From an uncultured Bacteroidales bacterium (GTDB taxonomy: Bacteria > Bacteroidota > Bacteroidia > Bacteroidales > Bacteroidaceae): a stretch of 64,000 nt of DNA. The stretch is from NCBI GenBank assembly GCA_902779085.1, contig CACYZY010000003.1, forward strand, positions 62,001-126,000, in the 5' to 3' direction. Below are positions 36,454-47,338 of this stretch, piece by piece. Position numbers and translations under genes: made by a program. Within the stretch, counting starts at the first letter, position 1, and each line of letters begins with the position of its first letter. The notes under the pieces were generated by a model. It had not been told where the DNA came from. It saw only the letters and a list, made by a program, of their open reading frames with translations, and ran no database searches.

Positions 36454-37656
36454 ATGAAGAAGTTATTTTTATCAATGGCTTTTGTTTTGGTAGCAGGCGG
36501 TGCTTTCGCACAGATGGATGCTGTTAAGAATGCCACCAAAGCTGGTAACAAAGGTGATTTTGCTACTGCAGAATCATTGATCCAACAGGCTCTGAACAAC
36601 CCAGAGACTGCCAATTTGGCTGACACCTGGTTTGCAGCAGGTCAGATTCAACAGAAGAAGAGTGCTAAACAGTTAGAGAATCAGGTAAAACGTCAGAACT
36701 TTGACGAGGCAGCAATGTATGATGCAGCTCTTCAGATGGTGAAATATTTCCTGAAAGCTGATGAATTGCCAGACGCTAAGGGTAAGATGAATGCTTTCAC
36801 CTCTAAGATGGCAAACGCCATCAAGGCAGATAAGGGCAATCTGATTAATGGTGGTATCAACATGTTTAACTCAAGCGAGGAAGGTACCGATGCTAAGGCT
36901 CTTGATTTCTTCGGCGCATACGTTGACTTGGCAAATGCTCCTATGTTTGCTAAAGAAAACCTGGCAGTTGCTGACACTTTGATGCCTACTATTGCTTACT
37001 ATGCAGCTTTGGCTGGTCTCCGCTCTGAGAACTATCCTGCTGTTGAGAAGTATGCTCCTATGGCACAGGCTGATAAGGAGAATGGTCAGAATGCAACAGA
37101 ATTCCTCATTGAGGCACTGAAGAAGCAGGACAAGACCGACCAGATGCTGAGCGTACTAAAGGATGCTATTAACAAGTTCCCAAGCAATCAGGCTTTCTTC
37201 GCTAATATGATTGACTATTACAGCGCTAACGAGAAGTACGATGACGCTTTGGCTTTTGCAGATCAGCAGATTGCTAAGGATAGCGGCAACTTCTTCTTCT
37301 ATTATGTAAAGGGCTATCTTTACTCATTGATGAAGAATGATGATAAGGCCATCGAACAGTACGAAGCAGCTATTCAGCGTAATCCTGAATATGCACAAGC
37401 ATACAGTGAGCTGGGTCGTGCATACGTATTAAAGGCTCAGGATTTCTCTGCTACTGCAACTACTAACATAAATGATCCTAAGTATCAGGAAGATGCTAAG
37501 ACATTGCGTGGCTTGTACGAGAAGGCACAGCCTTACTATGAGAAAGCTCGCCAGTTGGCACCAGACAACACCAGTCTGTGGAAGCAGGGTCTGAGTAGTG
37601 TATATTACAATCTGCAGATGGAAGACAAGTATAATGAAGTTATGCAGGCTAATTAA
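36454..37656 (+). CDS. Secreted TPR-repeat protein, paralogue 1
   Basis: 400 residues with a signal peptide (cut near AFA-QMD), so periplasmic. TPR-like helices are spread through the chain, clearest around 245-355 (KYDDALAFADQQIAKD, DKAIEQYEAAIQRNPEYAQAYSELGRAYV). It has many Ala, Lys and Asp residues, few cysteines, and no lipobox or membrane helix. Function unknown; TPR proteins usually hold protein complexes together. It begins 33 bp after gyrA and may be transcribed with it. Its closest relative in the window is the next gene, with the same domain order. Confidence 0.85.
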   Translation: MKKLFLSMAFVLVAGGAFAQMDAVKNATKAGNKGDFATAESLIQQALNNPETANLADTWFAAGQIQQKKSAKQLENQVKRQNFDEAAMYDAALQMVKYFLKADELPDAKGKMNAFTSKMANAIKADKGNLINGGINMFNSSEEGTDAKALDFFGAYVDLANAPMFAKENLAVADTLMPTIAYYAALAGLRSENYPAVEKYAPMAQADKENGQNATEFLIEALKKQDKTDQMLSVLKDAINKFPSNQAFFANMIDYYSANEKYDDALAFADQQIAKDSGNFFFYYVKGYLYSLMKNDDKAIEQYEAAIQRNPEYAQAYSELGRAYVLKAQDFSATATTNINDPKYQEDAKTLRGLYEKAQPYYEKARQLAPDNTSLWKQGLSSVYYNLQMEDKYNEVMQAN

Positions 37657-37696
37657 TGATTTTTTCACCGTTGAAAAGCGGATAAGTCTTATGTTT

Positions 37697-37735
37697 GGGA
37701 ACCCCGGAAGCACATACTTTTGGGGTTCCTATTTT
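37697..37735 (+). terminator. Intrinsic terminator between the two TPR genes
   Basis: GGAACCCC (37698-37705) and GGGGTTCC (37722-37729) form a perfect 8-bp stem followed by TATTTT. Confidence 0.85.
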
Positions 37736-37767
37736 AAGAAAACGAAACTACACCATATTTATATATT

Positions 37768-39000
37768 ATGCGCAAGGTAATTACTGTTTGCTTCCTATTA
37801 TTACTACCATTTTGTTATGCTTACTCACAGAAAGACGTTTTACAGAAGGCGAAGTCCTCACTTAAGAGCGGTGATGTGAAGGAACTGCAAAAGTTGGTGG
37901 ACAAAATCATTGTTGACTCTACCACCAAAGACCTTGCCGATACTTGGTATGTAGCTGGCAGGGTACAACAGAGGATAGCCGAACAGGAGATGGAAAAAGC
38001 TTATCTGCGTAAATCTTACGACACACTCACCATTTACAACAGTGTGCTTAATATGAGTCATTATTTCCTTCGTTGTGACTCGTTGGCACAACTCGAAACC
38101 AAACCAGGCAAAATCAACAAATATCGTAAAGACAACCAACGCGCCATCTTGGCTGACAAGGGCAACCTACTCAATGGTGGCATATATTTTTATAACCATG
38201 CTACCGAGGCCGATACCTTGAATCTAGCTCGTGCGCGTGATTTTTTCAATACATACGTTGACATTACCCTAAACGACATGTTTGCCAAAGATAATTTGTT
38301 GCCAAAAGACTCTGTATTTTCTCAGGTGGCATACTATGGCTCATTGGCAGCTATGAGGATTGGCGACTTTGCGAGCGTCATGAAATATGCTCCATATGCT
38401 GAAGATGATGCTAAAGTAGGGCAGTATGCAATGGAATTTTTGGCACAGGCTCACAAGCAAATAGGCAACACTTCATCGTGGATTGAGACCTTAAAACGAG
38501 GCGTAGAGAAACATCCCCAGGATGACTATTTCTTTGCCAACCTCATCGACTATTATGGTAGTCAAAACAACTATCAAGAAGCTCTTGAATTTGCTAACGG
38601 TATGTTGGCAAAAGCTCCCAACAACTATTATTACCTCTTCATCAAGGGTTTTCTTTATCAAAGCATGGATCGCTACAATGACGCCTTGGCATACTATAGA
38701 CGCTCTATCCAAGCAAATCCCGACTATGCAGAAGCTTATAGTAATATTGGCTTGGTTTATTGCCTGCAAGCACAGGATTTCTCTCAACAAGCAGTTACAG
38801 ATATAAAAGACCCTCGGTATCCCGTTGATCAGGCACATCTCAAGTCGTTCTACGAAAAAGCCTTACCGTATTATGAGAAAGCCCGTGAGTTAAAACCCGA
38901 CAACCGTACCTTGTGGCTCAATGGCCTGCACCGCGTATATTATAATCTCAGCATGGGCGAGCAGTTCAATGAAATTGATGCTATGATAGACAACAAATAA
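37768..39000 (+). CDS. Secreted TPR-repeat protein, paralogue 2
   Basis: 410 residues with a signal peptide (cut near AYS-QKD). It matches the preceding gene along its whole length: LADTWYVAGRVQQR versus LADTWFAAGQIQQK, DKGNLLNGGI versus DKGNLINGGI, and AQPYYEKARQLAPDN versus ALPYYEKARELKPDN. The pair therefore arose by tandem duplication. The terminator between them suggests separate control. Start ATG 37768 begins a clear signal peptide. Function unknown; likely a periplasmic scaffold. Confidence 0.85.
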   Translation: MRKVITVCFLLLLPFCYAYSQKDVLQKAKSSLKSGDVKELQKLVDKIIVDSTTKDLADTWYVAGRVQQRIAEQEMEKAYLRKSYDTLTIYNSVLNMSHYFLRCDSLAQLETKPGKINKYRKDNQRAILADKGNLLNGGIYFYNHATEADTLNLARARDFFNTYVDITLNDMFAKDNLLPKDSVFSQVAYYGSLAAMRIGDFASVMKYAPYAEDDAKVGQYAMEFLAQAHKQIGNTSSWIETLKRGVEKHPQDDYFFANLIDYYGSQNNYQEALEFANGMLAKAPNNYYYLFIKGFLYQSMDRYNDALAYYRRSIQANPDYAEAYSNIGLVYCLQAQDFSQQAVTDIKDPRYPVDQAHLKSFYEKALPYYEKARELKPDNRTLWLNGLHRVYYNLSMGEQFNEIDAMIDNK

Positions 39001-39053
39001 CGGCTTAGAAGGGTCTCTTTTTAGTTTGGTTTTATTCCAGGCATTTCTATAGG

Positions 39054-39119
39054 TCGTCGCAAGCTTTGCCATGAGTCATCGCAATATCTGTTATATATCA
39101 TCGCAGTATTTCTTATGAG
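39054..39119. repeat. Three degenerate direct repeats at exactly 22-bp spacing
   Basis: Units start at 39054, 39076 and 39098. Units 2 and 3 both open with TCATCGCA, unit 1 with TCGTCGCA; units 1 and 3 end in ATGAG. A weaker unit may start at 39032. A 10-bp inverted copy of CGCAATATCT (39080-39089) follows at 39128-39137. The 256-bp gap between the TPR gene and the GNAT gene holds no credible open frame. Confidence 0.6.
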
Positions 39120-39256
39120 GGTATAGGAGATATTGCGTCGGGCGATAGAAGACCTTATGACGAGTGGTAGTAAGCTTTTGCATGTTGGTAAGAAAACTAT
39201 GCTTCAATAGATAGCAGGTCTTACTCTTAGGCTTGGCAGATATCTCTTTAAAGTGT

Positions 39257-39832
39257 TTACTCGTAGAAAAAATCTTTGTTACGCTTTTTCTGCATATGCC
39301 ACATTTGGTGGTTGAATAACGTCTTTTGGTTGACGCGTTGGAAACCTAAGGAGGTATAGAGGCTCTCAGCATGGGGATTTGTTGTATCAACCAAAAGACC
39401 AACACACTGATGGCCCTCGCTGAAGGCCTTTTCACAAAGGGCAAGTATCAGGGCTTTACCAATGCCTTGGTGTTGGTATTTAGGGAATACTGCCAATGAA
39501 TCAAGATAGAACTCTCCAGGCTCAGTCTCTTCTGCCACCTGTGGAAGAATGCCTGTCTGTTGCTCAATATAGGCAAGGGTAGGGCGTCGGAGTTGTTGTA
39601 ACGATGAGCCGTCGTAACCTACAAGACCACCGGCTACTTGGCCGTCAGCCTCTGCTATCAAAGCATTATGATAGCTGTATTGCGAAACTTCCATCTTTGC
39701 CAATGATTCCATAATGGCCAATCCATTACTCCCACAATATTGGCGCAACAAGTCTTCGCCAAAGCCCATACCTATGACTTGTGCAATGATGGGGGCATCT
39801 GATGGTATAGCTTGTCGAATGATAAGGGACAT
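39257..39832 (-). CDS. GNAT-family N-acetyltransferase
   Basis: 191 residues. The acetyl-CoA-binding motif A is clear: FYLDSLAVFPKYQHQGIGKALI, with QHQGIGKA at 120-127. It has the expected N-terminal segment RQAIPSDAPIIAQVI. It transfers an acetyl group to an amine on a small molecule or protein in the cytoplasm; the target is unknown. It starts 6 bp after the HAD-DUF3667 gene and is the last gene of a three-gene operon with the M3 peptidase. Confidence 0.88.
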   Translation of the reverse strand: MSLIIRQAIPSDAPIIAQVIGMGFGEDLLRQYCGSNGLAIMESLAKMEVSQYSYHNALIAEADGQVAGGLVGYDGSSLQQLRRPTLAYIEQQTGILPQVAEETEPGEFYLDSLAVFPKYQHQGIGKALILALCEKAFSEGHQCVGLLVDTTNPHAESLYTSLGFQRVNQKTLFNHQMWHMQKKRNKDFFYE

Positions 39833-39838
39833 AGTAGA

Positions 39839-41578
39839 TTATCTGAATAAATCGACAAGGGCGATGATGCCAATGACAAGTAATCCGAGGAGGATGGCAC
39901 TCGTAATGAGAAGAGCAAAGAAAGAGACCATCATATAGAAATAGGTCTTGATAGTCCCCTTGATAGTGGCCTTCCAATCAAGCTGGAACAGTTGCTTGAA
40001 GTTGCGCGTCATCAGCAAAAGCTCGATAATGGCGCTAATGGTAATGGTTGATCCCATAACGATACTGGTGCGGAAACCTGAGCCATAAAACGGTATCAAC
40101 AACATGTTTTTCATCATAAACTGAGAACCGAAATAACCGAAGATAAAGGCGTATTCGCCTGTGTTTAGTAAGTTGTTTACACGACTATGGCGGAATCCTC
40201 GGCGGGCGCCTATAATATATAAAGGTATAGTGATGATGAATACGAAAGCTTGGTTACCTTCAATCCATCCCATCAGCAAATCCTTGATAGCATAAAAATA
40301 CGAACCAGGACCTGTGTGCGTCAAGACCCAAGTAGAGATGATTTTGCCGTCTTCATATCCTGCCTTATAGTGTTTGCTATCTCTGTTCACCTCGTCTGAC
40401 GGACCGATGATGTCGCTGACGCTCAGGGTGGTGTCATTCTTTTCTTCGTTAAATGCATTGGAGATATGTTCCCATACGCTTTCGCTATTTGTATTATCTT
40501 TTATCGCTACAGAACCAGGATCGAAAATGTGCGCTGCAATTATATAGATGGCTGCCATTACGATGAGCAAGGAGAAAGGCTTGTAGTAGGGCTGTCGATG
40601 ACCTCGGATGAAGTCCATGACCATATAGCCTGGCCGATACCACAGTTCATAGATGGTGTGAAGAAAACCGTGCTCTATGCTGAAGAATGACGAAAAGAAA
40701 TTGGAGAAAGAGTTCTTGAGTGTGATACGTGTCGTCTTGGCTGGTTGTCCGCAACTACGACAATAATCACCTTCATATACGTCACCGCAGTTTTGGCACA
40801 CATGTCGCTCTGCCTGTATAAGAGGTTTGTTTTGCTTACCCCTGATTTGCCTTATATTGAAAGCTCTGCGCCTGGCATCCCATTTAGCAGGAACGAAAGG
40901 ATTACGTTTGACAGGACCAACTGCATCTTTTAGTAATAAAGGCAACAAAGTGAGGTTAGGGAGTATCTGCCGATGGGGATAAGCAGCCAGCTCGTCGTAG
41001 GTAGTCAAACCATTGAGCACCCCGCAGAAATCGATGCCTGCATTATGGGCAGTTTCTGCATCCACCGTACTGTCACCTACATACAGAGCAAGCTCATTTT
41101 TGGCTTTCAGTCTCTTGAGCGCGGCTTTAACGCCTTGTGGATGTGGTTTGGCCCGCTTTACATCTTCGCCACCAATAATGACATCAATGAATCCCTGAGG
41201 GAAATACTTGTCGATGACTGCTTGAATGCGGTAGCGATATTTAGTAGAGATAATGGCCAGTTTGGCACCTTGCCCTTTCAGTTTTGTCAATACCTCTACT
41301 GTTTCCGGGAACAGTACGGTATTGTCGTTCATGTAGATATCAGCCTCTTTGGTATACTCTTGTTTCCAGGCAGATAGCTGTGCAGGGTCGCTGATACCTG
41401 TAAGTATGGCGAAAGATTCTTCTAATGTCTTACCTATAGTGCGCTTGATCTGAAGTTCTGTCACATCGTGATAGCCGTGACGCTGCAGCACGTGTGTAAA
41501 GCACATTACAATGCCTTTCGACGAATCTGCTAATGTAAGATCAAAGTCAAACAGATAATAGACGTAATCTTTCGCCAT
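39839..41578 (-). CDS. Fusion of a HAD phosphatase with a zinc-ribbon DUF3667-type membrane domain
   Basis: 579 residues in two unrelated parts. Residues 1-215 are a HAD phosphatase of the phosphoglycolate-phosphatase type: FDFDLTLADS (Asp11, Asp13), IISTKYRYRI, KPHPQGVKAAL and YVGDSTVDAETA. After a basic linker comes a zinc ribbon CQNCG (Cys261, Cys264) and CRSCG (Cys273, Cys276), then a DUF3667-like segment with FFSIEHGFLHTIYELWYRPG and four or five membrane helices (about 335-575). Each part is common alone in Bacteroidota; joining them in one chain looks unusual. The HAD domain would face the cytoplasm on an inner-membrane anchor. It lies between dcp (15 bp) and the GNAT gene (6 bp). Confidence 0.85.
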   Translation of the reverse strand: MAKDYVYYLFDFDLTLADSSKGIVMCFTHVLQRHGYHDVTELQIKRTIGKTLEESFAILTGISDPAQLSAWKQEYTKEADIYMNDNTVLFPETVEVLTKLKGQGAKLAIISTKYRYRIQAVIDKYFPQGFIDVIIGGEDVKRAKPHPQGVKAALKRLKAKNELALYVGDSTVDAETAHNAGIDFCGVLNGLTTYDELAAYPHRQILPNLTLLPLLLKDAVGPVKRNPFVPAKWDARRRAFNIRQIRGKQNKPLIQAERHVCQNCGDVYEGDYCRSCGQPAKTTRITLKNSFSNFFSSFFSIEHGFLHTIYELWYRPGYMVMDFIRGHRQPYYKPFSLLIVMAAIYIIAAHIFDPGSVAIKDNTNSESVWEHISNAFNEEKNDTTLSVSDIIGPSDEVNRDSKHYKAGYEDGKIISTWVLTHTGPGSYFYAIKDLLMGWIEGNQAFVFIITIPLYIIGARRGFRHSRVNNLLNTGEYAFIFGYFGSQFMMKNMLLIPFYGSGFRTSIVMGSTITISAIIELLLMTRNFKQLFQLDWKATIKGTIKTYFYMMVSFFALLITSAILLGLLVIGIIALVDLFR

Positions 41579-41593
41579 ACCTGAGGTTGAGTA

Positions 41594-43696
41594 TTATTTC
41601 AAACCACGATTCTCGAGCAGACCGTCGATCTTAGGATCGCGTCCGCGGAAATTGCGGTACATGGTCATACCATCATCAATGCCACCAGGAGCAAAGATGG
41701 TTTCACGAAAACGTTGTGCAATGCTGCTGTCAAGTACATTGCCAGCCTCCTTGTATGCCTGGAATGCGTCACACTCATATACTTCTGCCCACAGATAGCT
41801 GTAGTAGCCAGCAGTATAGCCGCCACCCATTGTGTGTGAGAAATTGGTGACACGATAGCGAGGGAATATCTGACGAGGGATGCCACGCTCCTTGAGCTTT
41901 TGCTGCTCAAATTCCATTACGTTGAAGTTGGCAGGAATCTCAGTCAGTGTGTGCAGGTCCATATCCACTAATGAAGCAGCTACCAATTCAACAGTAGCGA
42001 AGCCTTGACCATATTTCTCGCTGTCCTGAATCTTTTTTACCAATTCCATAGGAATGACCTCACCGGTCTGATAATGCTTGGCGTATACGTTCAGCACCTC
42101 AGGTTCCAAAGCCCAGTGTTCGTTGATTTGTGAAGGCACTTCTACGAAGTCGCGTTCAACACCACCAGTGCCACGATACTGTACGTCACGCATGAATGAA
42201 TGGAGCGCGTGACCAAACTCGTGGAACTCGGTTGTAATGTTAGTAATGTTCTGGAGGGCAGGAGTGTCACCACTTGGAGGGGTAAGACTTGCGCAATTGA
42301 CTACGATAGGCACTACGCGCTGACCATCTTTGTAATACTCGCCACGGAAACTAGTACACCAAGCACCAGCGCCCTTGCCGTCACGTGGGAAATAGTCGCT
42401 ATAAAACAATGCTAGCAAAGAACCATCCTTGTCGCGTACCTCGAACACTTTGGTGTCGTCTTGGTACTTAGGCAGGTCGGTGCGCTCTGTAAAGGTAAGG
42501 CCATAAAGCTTGTTGGCTACATAGAAGATACCTTGTTGCACATTATAAACCTCGAGATATGGACGTACTTCATTGTCATCAATAGCGAACTTGGCTTTCT
42601 TAGCCTTGTCCATATAGTACATATAATCCCAGCCTTCTGGTTCAAAGCTTTTACCTTCTTTCTTGATCTCAGCACGGATATCAGCCAGCTCTTCGTTAGC
42701 TTTCTTTACAGCAGGCTCCCAAATCTGGTCGAGCAGGTTATACACGTTTTCGTTAGTTTTGGCCATGCGCTCATCGAGAGCATAAGAAGCATAGTCCTTG
42801 AATCCCATGAGTTTAGCCTTTTCCAAACGCAACTGTATAATCTTGACTGACACCTCATTATTATCCCACTCGTTACCCTGATTGCCACGATTGTAGTAAG
42901 CGTCATATACCTTTTTGCGCAGCTCACGGTTGTTGCAGAACTGCAGTACTGGGTTGCAGCTGGCACGTTGCATGTTGAACATCCACTTGCCTTCCTGGCC
43001 GTTCTTTTTAGCCATTTCGGCAGCACGATCGATATTCTCCTGTGGCAAACCGTCGAGGTCTTCCAACTTGTCAACTGTTACAAATGTATTGTTGGTTTCG
43101 TGCAGCAGGTTCTGTTCAAACTGCAGCTGCAGCAAAGAAATATCCTTGTTCAACTGTGCCAGTTTCTGCTTGTCAGCCTCGCTAAGCAGGGCACCATTGC
43201 GTACGAAACGCTTGTAGTTGTTCTCAATGAGCTTACGTTGCTCTTTAGTATAGTTCTTAGAAGCCTGTTCGTCGTACAACTTCTTGACACGCTGGAACAG
43301 CTTGTCATTCATATAAATAAGAGTACCCATCTCAGAGCTGAGAGGAGCTATTTCTTTTTCTAAGTCGCGATACTCCTGAGTTGAGTTGCTGCTTGACAAC
43401 GGACCAAATACATTTCTTACCTTAGTGAGCAAAGCTCCAGCATTGTCGAGTGCCAAGATGGTATTCTCGAATGTGGGCTCATCAGCATTGTCGGCAATAG
43501 CCTGAATTTCCTTTTTCTGCTCATCATAACCCTTGAGCAACGCCTCACGCATATGCTCTGTAGTAATCTCACTGAATGGAGGAATTTCATACTCAGTTCC
43601 ATATTGCTCTGCAAAGAACGGATTGGTAGTTTTCTCATTTGCACATCCAGCCAGCAAAAGAGTGGCTACAGATGCCATTAAAAATTTCTTTTTCAT
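41594..43696 (-). CDS. dcp: M3-family zinc metallopeptidase lipoprotein (peptidyl-dipeptidase Dcp type)
   Basis: 700 residues. The N-terminus is a lipoprotein signal (MKKKFLMASVATLLLAGC) with Cys18 as the lipid site. The body is an all-helical M3 oligopeptidase with the zinc motif HEFGH at 492-496 (Glu493 catalytic), followed by a third ligand region near ALEPEVLN and the substrate-binding block HTMGGGYTAGYYSYLWAE. M3 enzymes cut short peptides; Dcp releases dipeptides from the C-terminus. The lipid anchor places it in the periplasm, an uncommon location relative to cytoplasmic Dcp of E. coli but common in this phylum. First gene of the operon with HAD-DUF3667 and GNAT, driven by a good promoter. 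Confidence 0.93.
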   Translation of the reverse strand: MKKKFLMASVATLLLAGCANEKTTNPFFAEQYGTEYEIPPFSEITTEHMREALLKGYDEQKKEIQAIADNADEPTFENTILALDNAGALLTKVRNVFGPLSSSNSTQEYRDLEKEIAPLSSEMGTLIYMNDKLFQRVKKLYDEQASKNYTKEQRKLIENNYKRFVRNGALLSEADKQKLAQLNKDISLLQLQFEQNLLHETNNTFVTVDKLEDLDGLPQENIDRAAEMAKKNGQEGKWMFNMQRASCNPVLQFCNNRELRKKVYDAYYNRGNQGNEWDNNEVSVKIIQLRLEKAKLMGFKDYASYALDERMAKTNENVYNLLDQIWEPAVKKANEELADIRAEIKKEGKSFEPEGWDYMYYMDKAKKAKFAIDDNEVRPYLEVYNVQQGIFYVANKLYGLTFTERTDLPKYQDDTKVFEVRDKDGSLLALFYSDYFPRDGKGAGAWCTSFRGEYYKDGQRVVPIVVNCASLTPPSGDTPALQNITNITTEFHEFGHALHSFMRDVQYRGTGGVERDFVEVPSQINEHWALEPEVLNVYAKHYQTGEVIPMELVKKIQDSEKYGQGFATVELVAASLVDMDLHTLTEIPANFNVMEFEQQKLKERGIPRQIFPRYRVTNFSHTMGGGYTAGYYSYLWAEVYECDAFQAYKEAGNVLDSSIAQRFRETIFAPGGIDDGMTMYRNFRGRDPKIDGLLENRGLK

Positions 43697-43710
43697 TACT
43701 TTGACTTTAA

Positions 43711-45825
<2,115 letters not shown>

Positions 45826-45841
45826 TTTGCAAATCTATTAC

Positions 45842-45849
45842 TATCTTTG
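45842..45849 (+). promoter_or_regulatory. Bacteroidota -7 box for dapA
   Basis: TATCTTTG followed by C, 28 bp before the dapA ATG and 16 bp after the ligA stop; it lies inside the longest dapA frame. A GTTG 22 bp upstream, within the end of ligA, may be the -33 box. Confidence 0.55.
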
Positions 45850-45877
45850 CAACGGAATTACGAATTACTCGAATTTT

Positions 45878-46771
45878 ATGATACAAACTACATTAAGAGG
45901 ATTGGGCGTGGCGTTGATAACGCCTTTCAAGCAGGACGACAGTGTTGACTATACTGCTTTATTACGTATGGTTGACTACTTGGTTCTGAACAATGTTGAT
46001 TTCCTCTGTGTGCTTGGCACGACGGCTGAAACTCCCACACTAACTGACTACGAGAAAGAAAAAGTAAAAGAAACCGTGATAGAACGTGTGAATGGTAGGG
46101 TGCCTGTACTGTTAGGCGTTGGCGGTAATAATACACGTGGTGTAACGGATGCATTGAAGAATGGAAATTATAAGGGTGTGGATGCTATACTTTCTGTAGT
46201 ACCTTATTATAATAAGCCTTCACAGGAGGGCATATATCAGCATTATAAAGCTATTTCCGAGTCAACCGAGTTGCCATTGGTACTCTATAATGTACCAGGC
46301 AGAACAGGTATGAATATGACGGCTGAGACTACTCTTCGCATAGCTAACGATTTCAAAAATGTGATTGCAGTGAAAGAGGCTTCAGGCAACATGACGCAGA
46401 TTGACGATATCATCAAAAACCGTCCTGAAGGGTTTAATGTTATCTCTGGCGACGACGGCATTACCTATCCGCTAATCACGATGGGCGCCGTTGGTGTTAT
46501 CTCTGTTATTGGTAATGCATTCCCCCGTGAGTTTGGTCGCATGACACGTTTGGCTCTACAAGGCGATTATTCCAACGCATTAACAATTCATCATAAGTTT
46601 ACTGAACTATTCAAGTTGTTGTTTGTGGATGGTAATCCTGCTGGTGTAAAGGCAATGCTACATGCGATGGGTATGATTGAGAATAAACTTCGCTTGCCAT
46701 TGGTGCCAACCAGGATTACTACATTCGAGGCGATGCGAAAGATTCTAAACGAATTAAACATCAAATGCTAA
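45878..46771 (+). CDS. dapA: 4-hydroxy-tetrahydrodipicolinate synthase
   Basis: 297 residues, a TIM barrel of normal length. It condenses pyruvate with aspartate semialdehyde in lysine and diaminopimelate synthesis, which also supplies peptidoglycan. Seen: GTTAETPTL (residues 47-55), YNVPGRTG with Tyr137, and the Schiff-base lysine in VIAVKEASGN (Lys166). The longest frame starts at 45794 within ligA and contains the promoter, so ATG 45878 (MIQTTLRGLGVA) is used. It converges with the DUF4332 gene across a shared hairpin. Confidence 0.96.
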   Translation: MIQTTLRGLGVALITPFKQDDSVDYTALLRMVDYLVLNNVDFLCVLGTTAETPTLTDYEKEKVKETVIERVNGRVPVLLGVGGNNTRGVTDALKNGNYKGVDAILSVVPYYNKPSQEGIYQHYKAISESTELPLVLYNVPGRTGMNMTAETTLRIANDFKNVIAVKEASGNMTQIDDIIKNRPEGFNVISGDDGITYPLITMGAVGVISVIGNAFPREFGRMTRLALQGDYSNALTIHHKFTELFKLLFVDGNPAGVKAMLHAMGMIENKLRLPLVPTRITTFEAMRKILNELNIKC

Positions 46772-46782
46772 ATAAAAAGAAA

Positions 46783-46807
46783 GAGAGGTCGGGTTTCCCG
46801 ACCTCTC
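46783..46807. terminator. Bidirectional intrinsic terminator, dapA/DUF4332
   Basis: GAGAGGTCGGG (46783-46793), loop TTT, CCCGACCTCTC (46797-46807). The perfect 11-bp stem has a strong T run on the minus strand and a weaker T-rich tail on the plus strand. Confidence 0.88.
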
Positions 46808-46827
46808 ATATCTTTGAAGAGAGCAGA

Positions 46828-47235
46828 TTAATAAGTCATCATTGGAGGCAGTTCCTTTGCCTGGTTGACCATCTTAATGATTTCTTTTAATACAGGAACA
46901 CGACGAACAAGATGCTTCTGTTCGTTAATCTCGAGAACTTTAGCAGCCAAATTCTCTGGGTTGCGGTTTCTCAATTCCTTTACGGTATCAACGCCTGCAG
47001 CTTCTAAAAGTTCTGAGAACTGAGGACCAACACCCTTAATACGGAAAAGATCCGCGTGATTAGTCCATTTCAGAATCAAACCATCTGAAATACCTGTTTC
47101 TTCTGCCAAAGCCTTGCGACCAGCAGGAGCTGCACACTTTTGTAACAATTCTTCGGGTTTAGTAATACCAGCAGCAATCAACTTCTCTGCATAAACATCA
47201 CCAACGCCCTCAATGTCGATAATCTTGTAAGCCAT
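46828..47235 (-). CDS. DUF4332 helix-hairpin-helix protein
   Basis: 135 residues with two tandem helix-hairpin-helix-like units: IEGVGDVYAEKLIAAGI (residues 5-21) and IKGVGPQFSELLEAAGV (66-82). The G-x-G hairpins and spacing are as in DUF4332 and in DNA-binding HhH proteins, so non-specific nucleic-acid binding is a fair guess. It is cytoplasmic with no other domain. Single gene with a -7 box 55 bp upstream and the shared terminator. Physiological role unknown. Confidence 0.88.
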   Translation of the reverse strand: MAYKIIDIEGVGDVYAEKLIAAGITKPEELLQKCAAPAGRKALAEETGISDGLILKWTNHADLFRIKGVGPQFSELLEAAGVDTVKELRNRNPENLAAKVLEINEQKHLVRRVPVLKEIIKMVNQAKELPPMMTY

Positions 47236-47289
47236 AATGGAAATGTTTTATTAAGGTTAATAATAGGATAATATTCCCTTTAATCGCCT

Positions 47290-47297
47290 CAAATATA
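47290..47297 (-). promoter_or_regulatory. Bacteroidota -7 box for the DUF4332 gene
   Basis: The minus strand reads TATATTTG, 55 bp before the gene start, downstream of an A/T-rich run. Confidence 0.5.
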
Positions 47298-47338
47298 AAT
47301 CTTTTTTTTAATATAAAAAAATATATTGAATATTTTTG

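Noticed and set aside
39054-39119. Possible small CRISPR array.
   Set aside because: Units are 22 bp and degenerate with no separate unique spacers, and there are no cas genes in the window.
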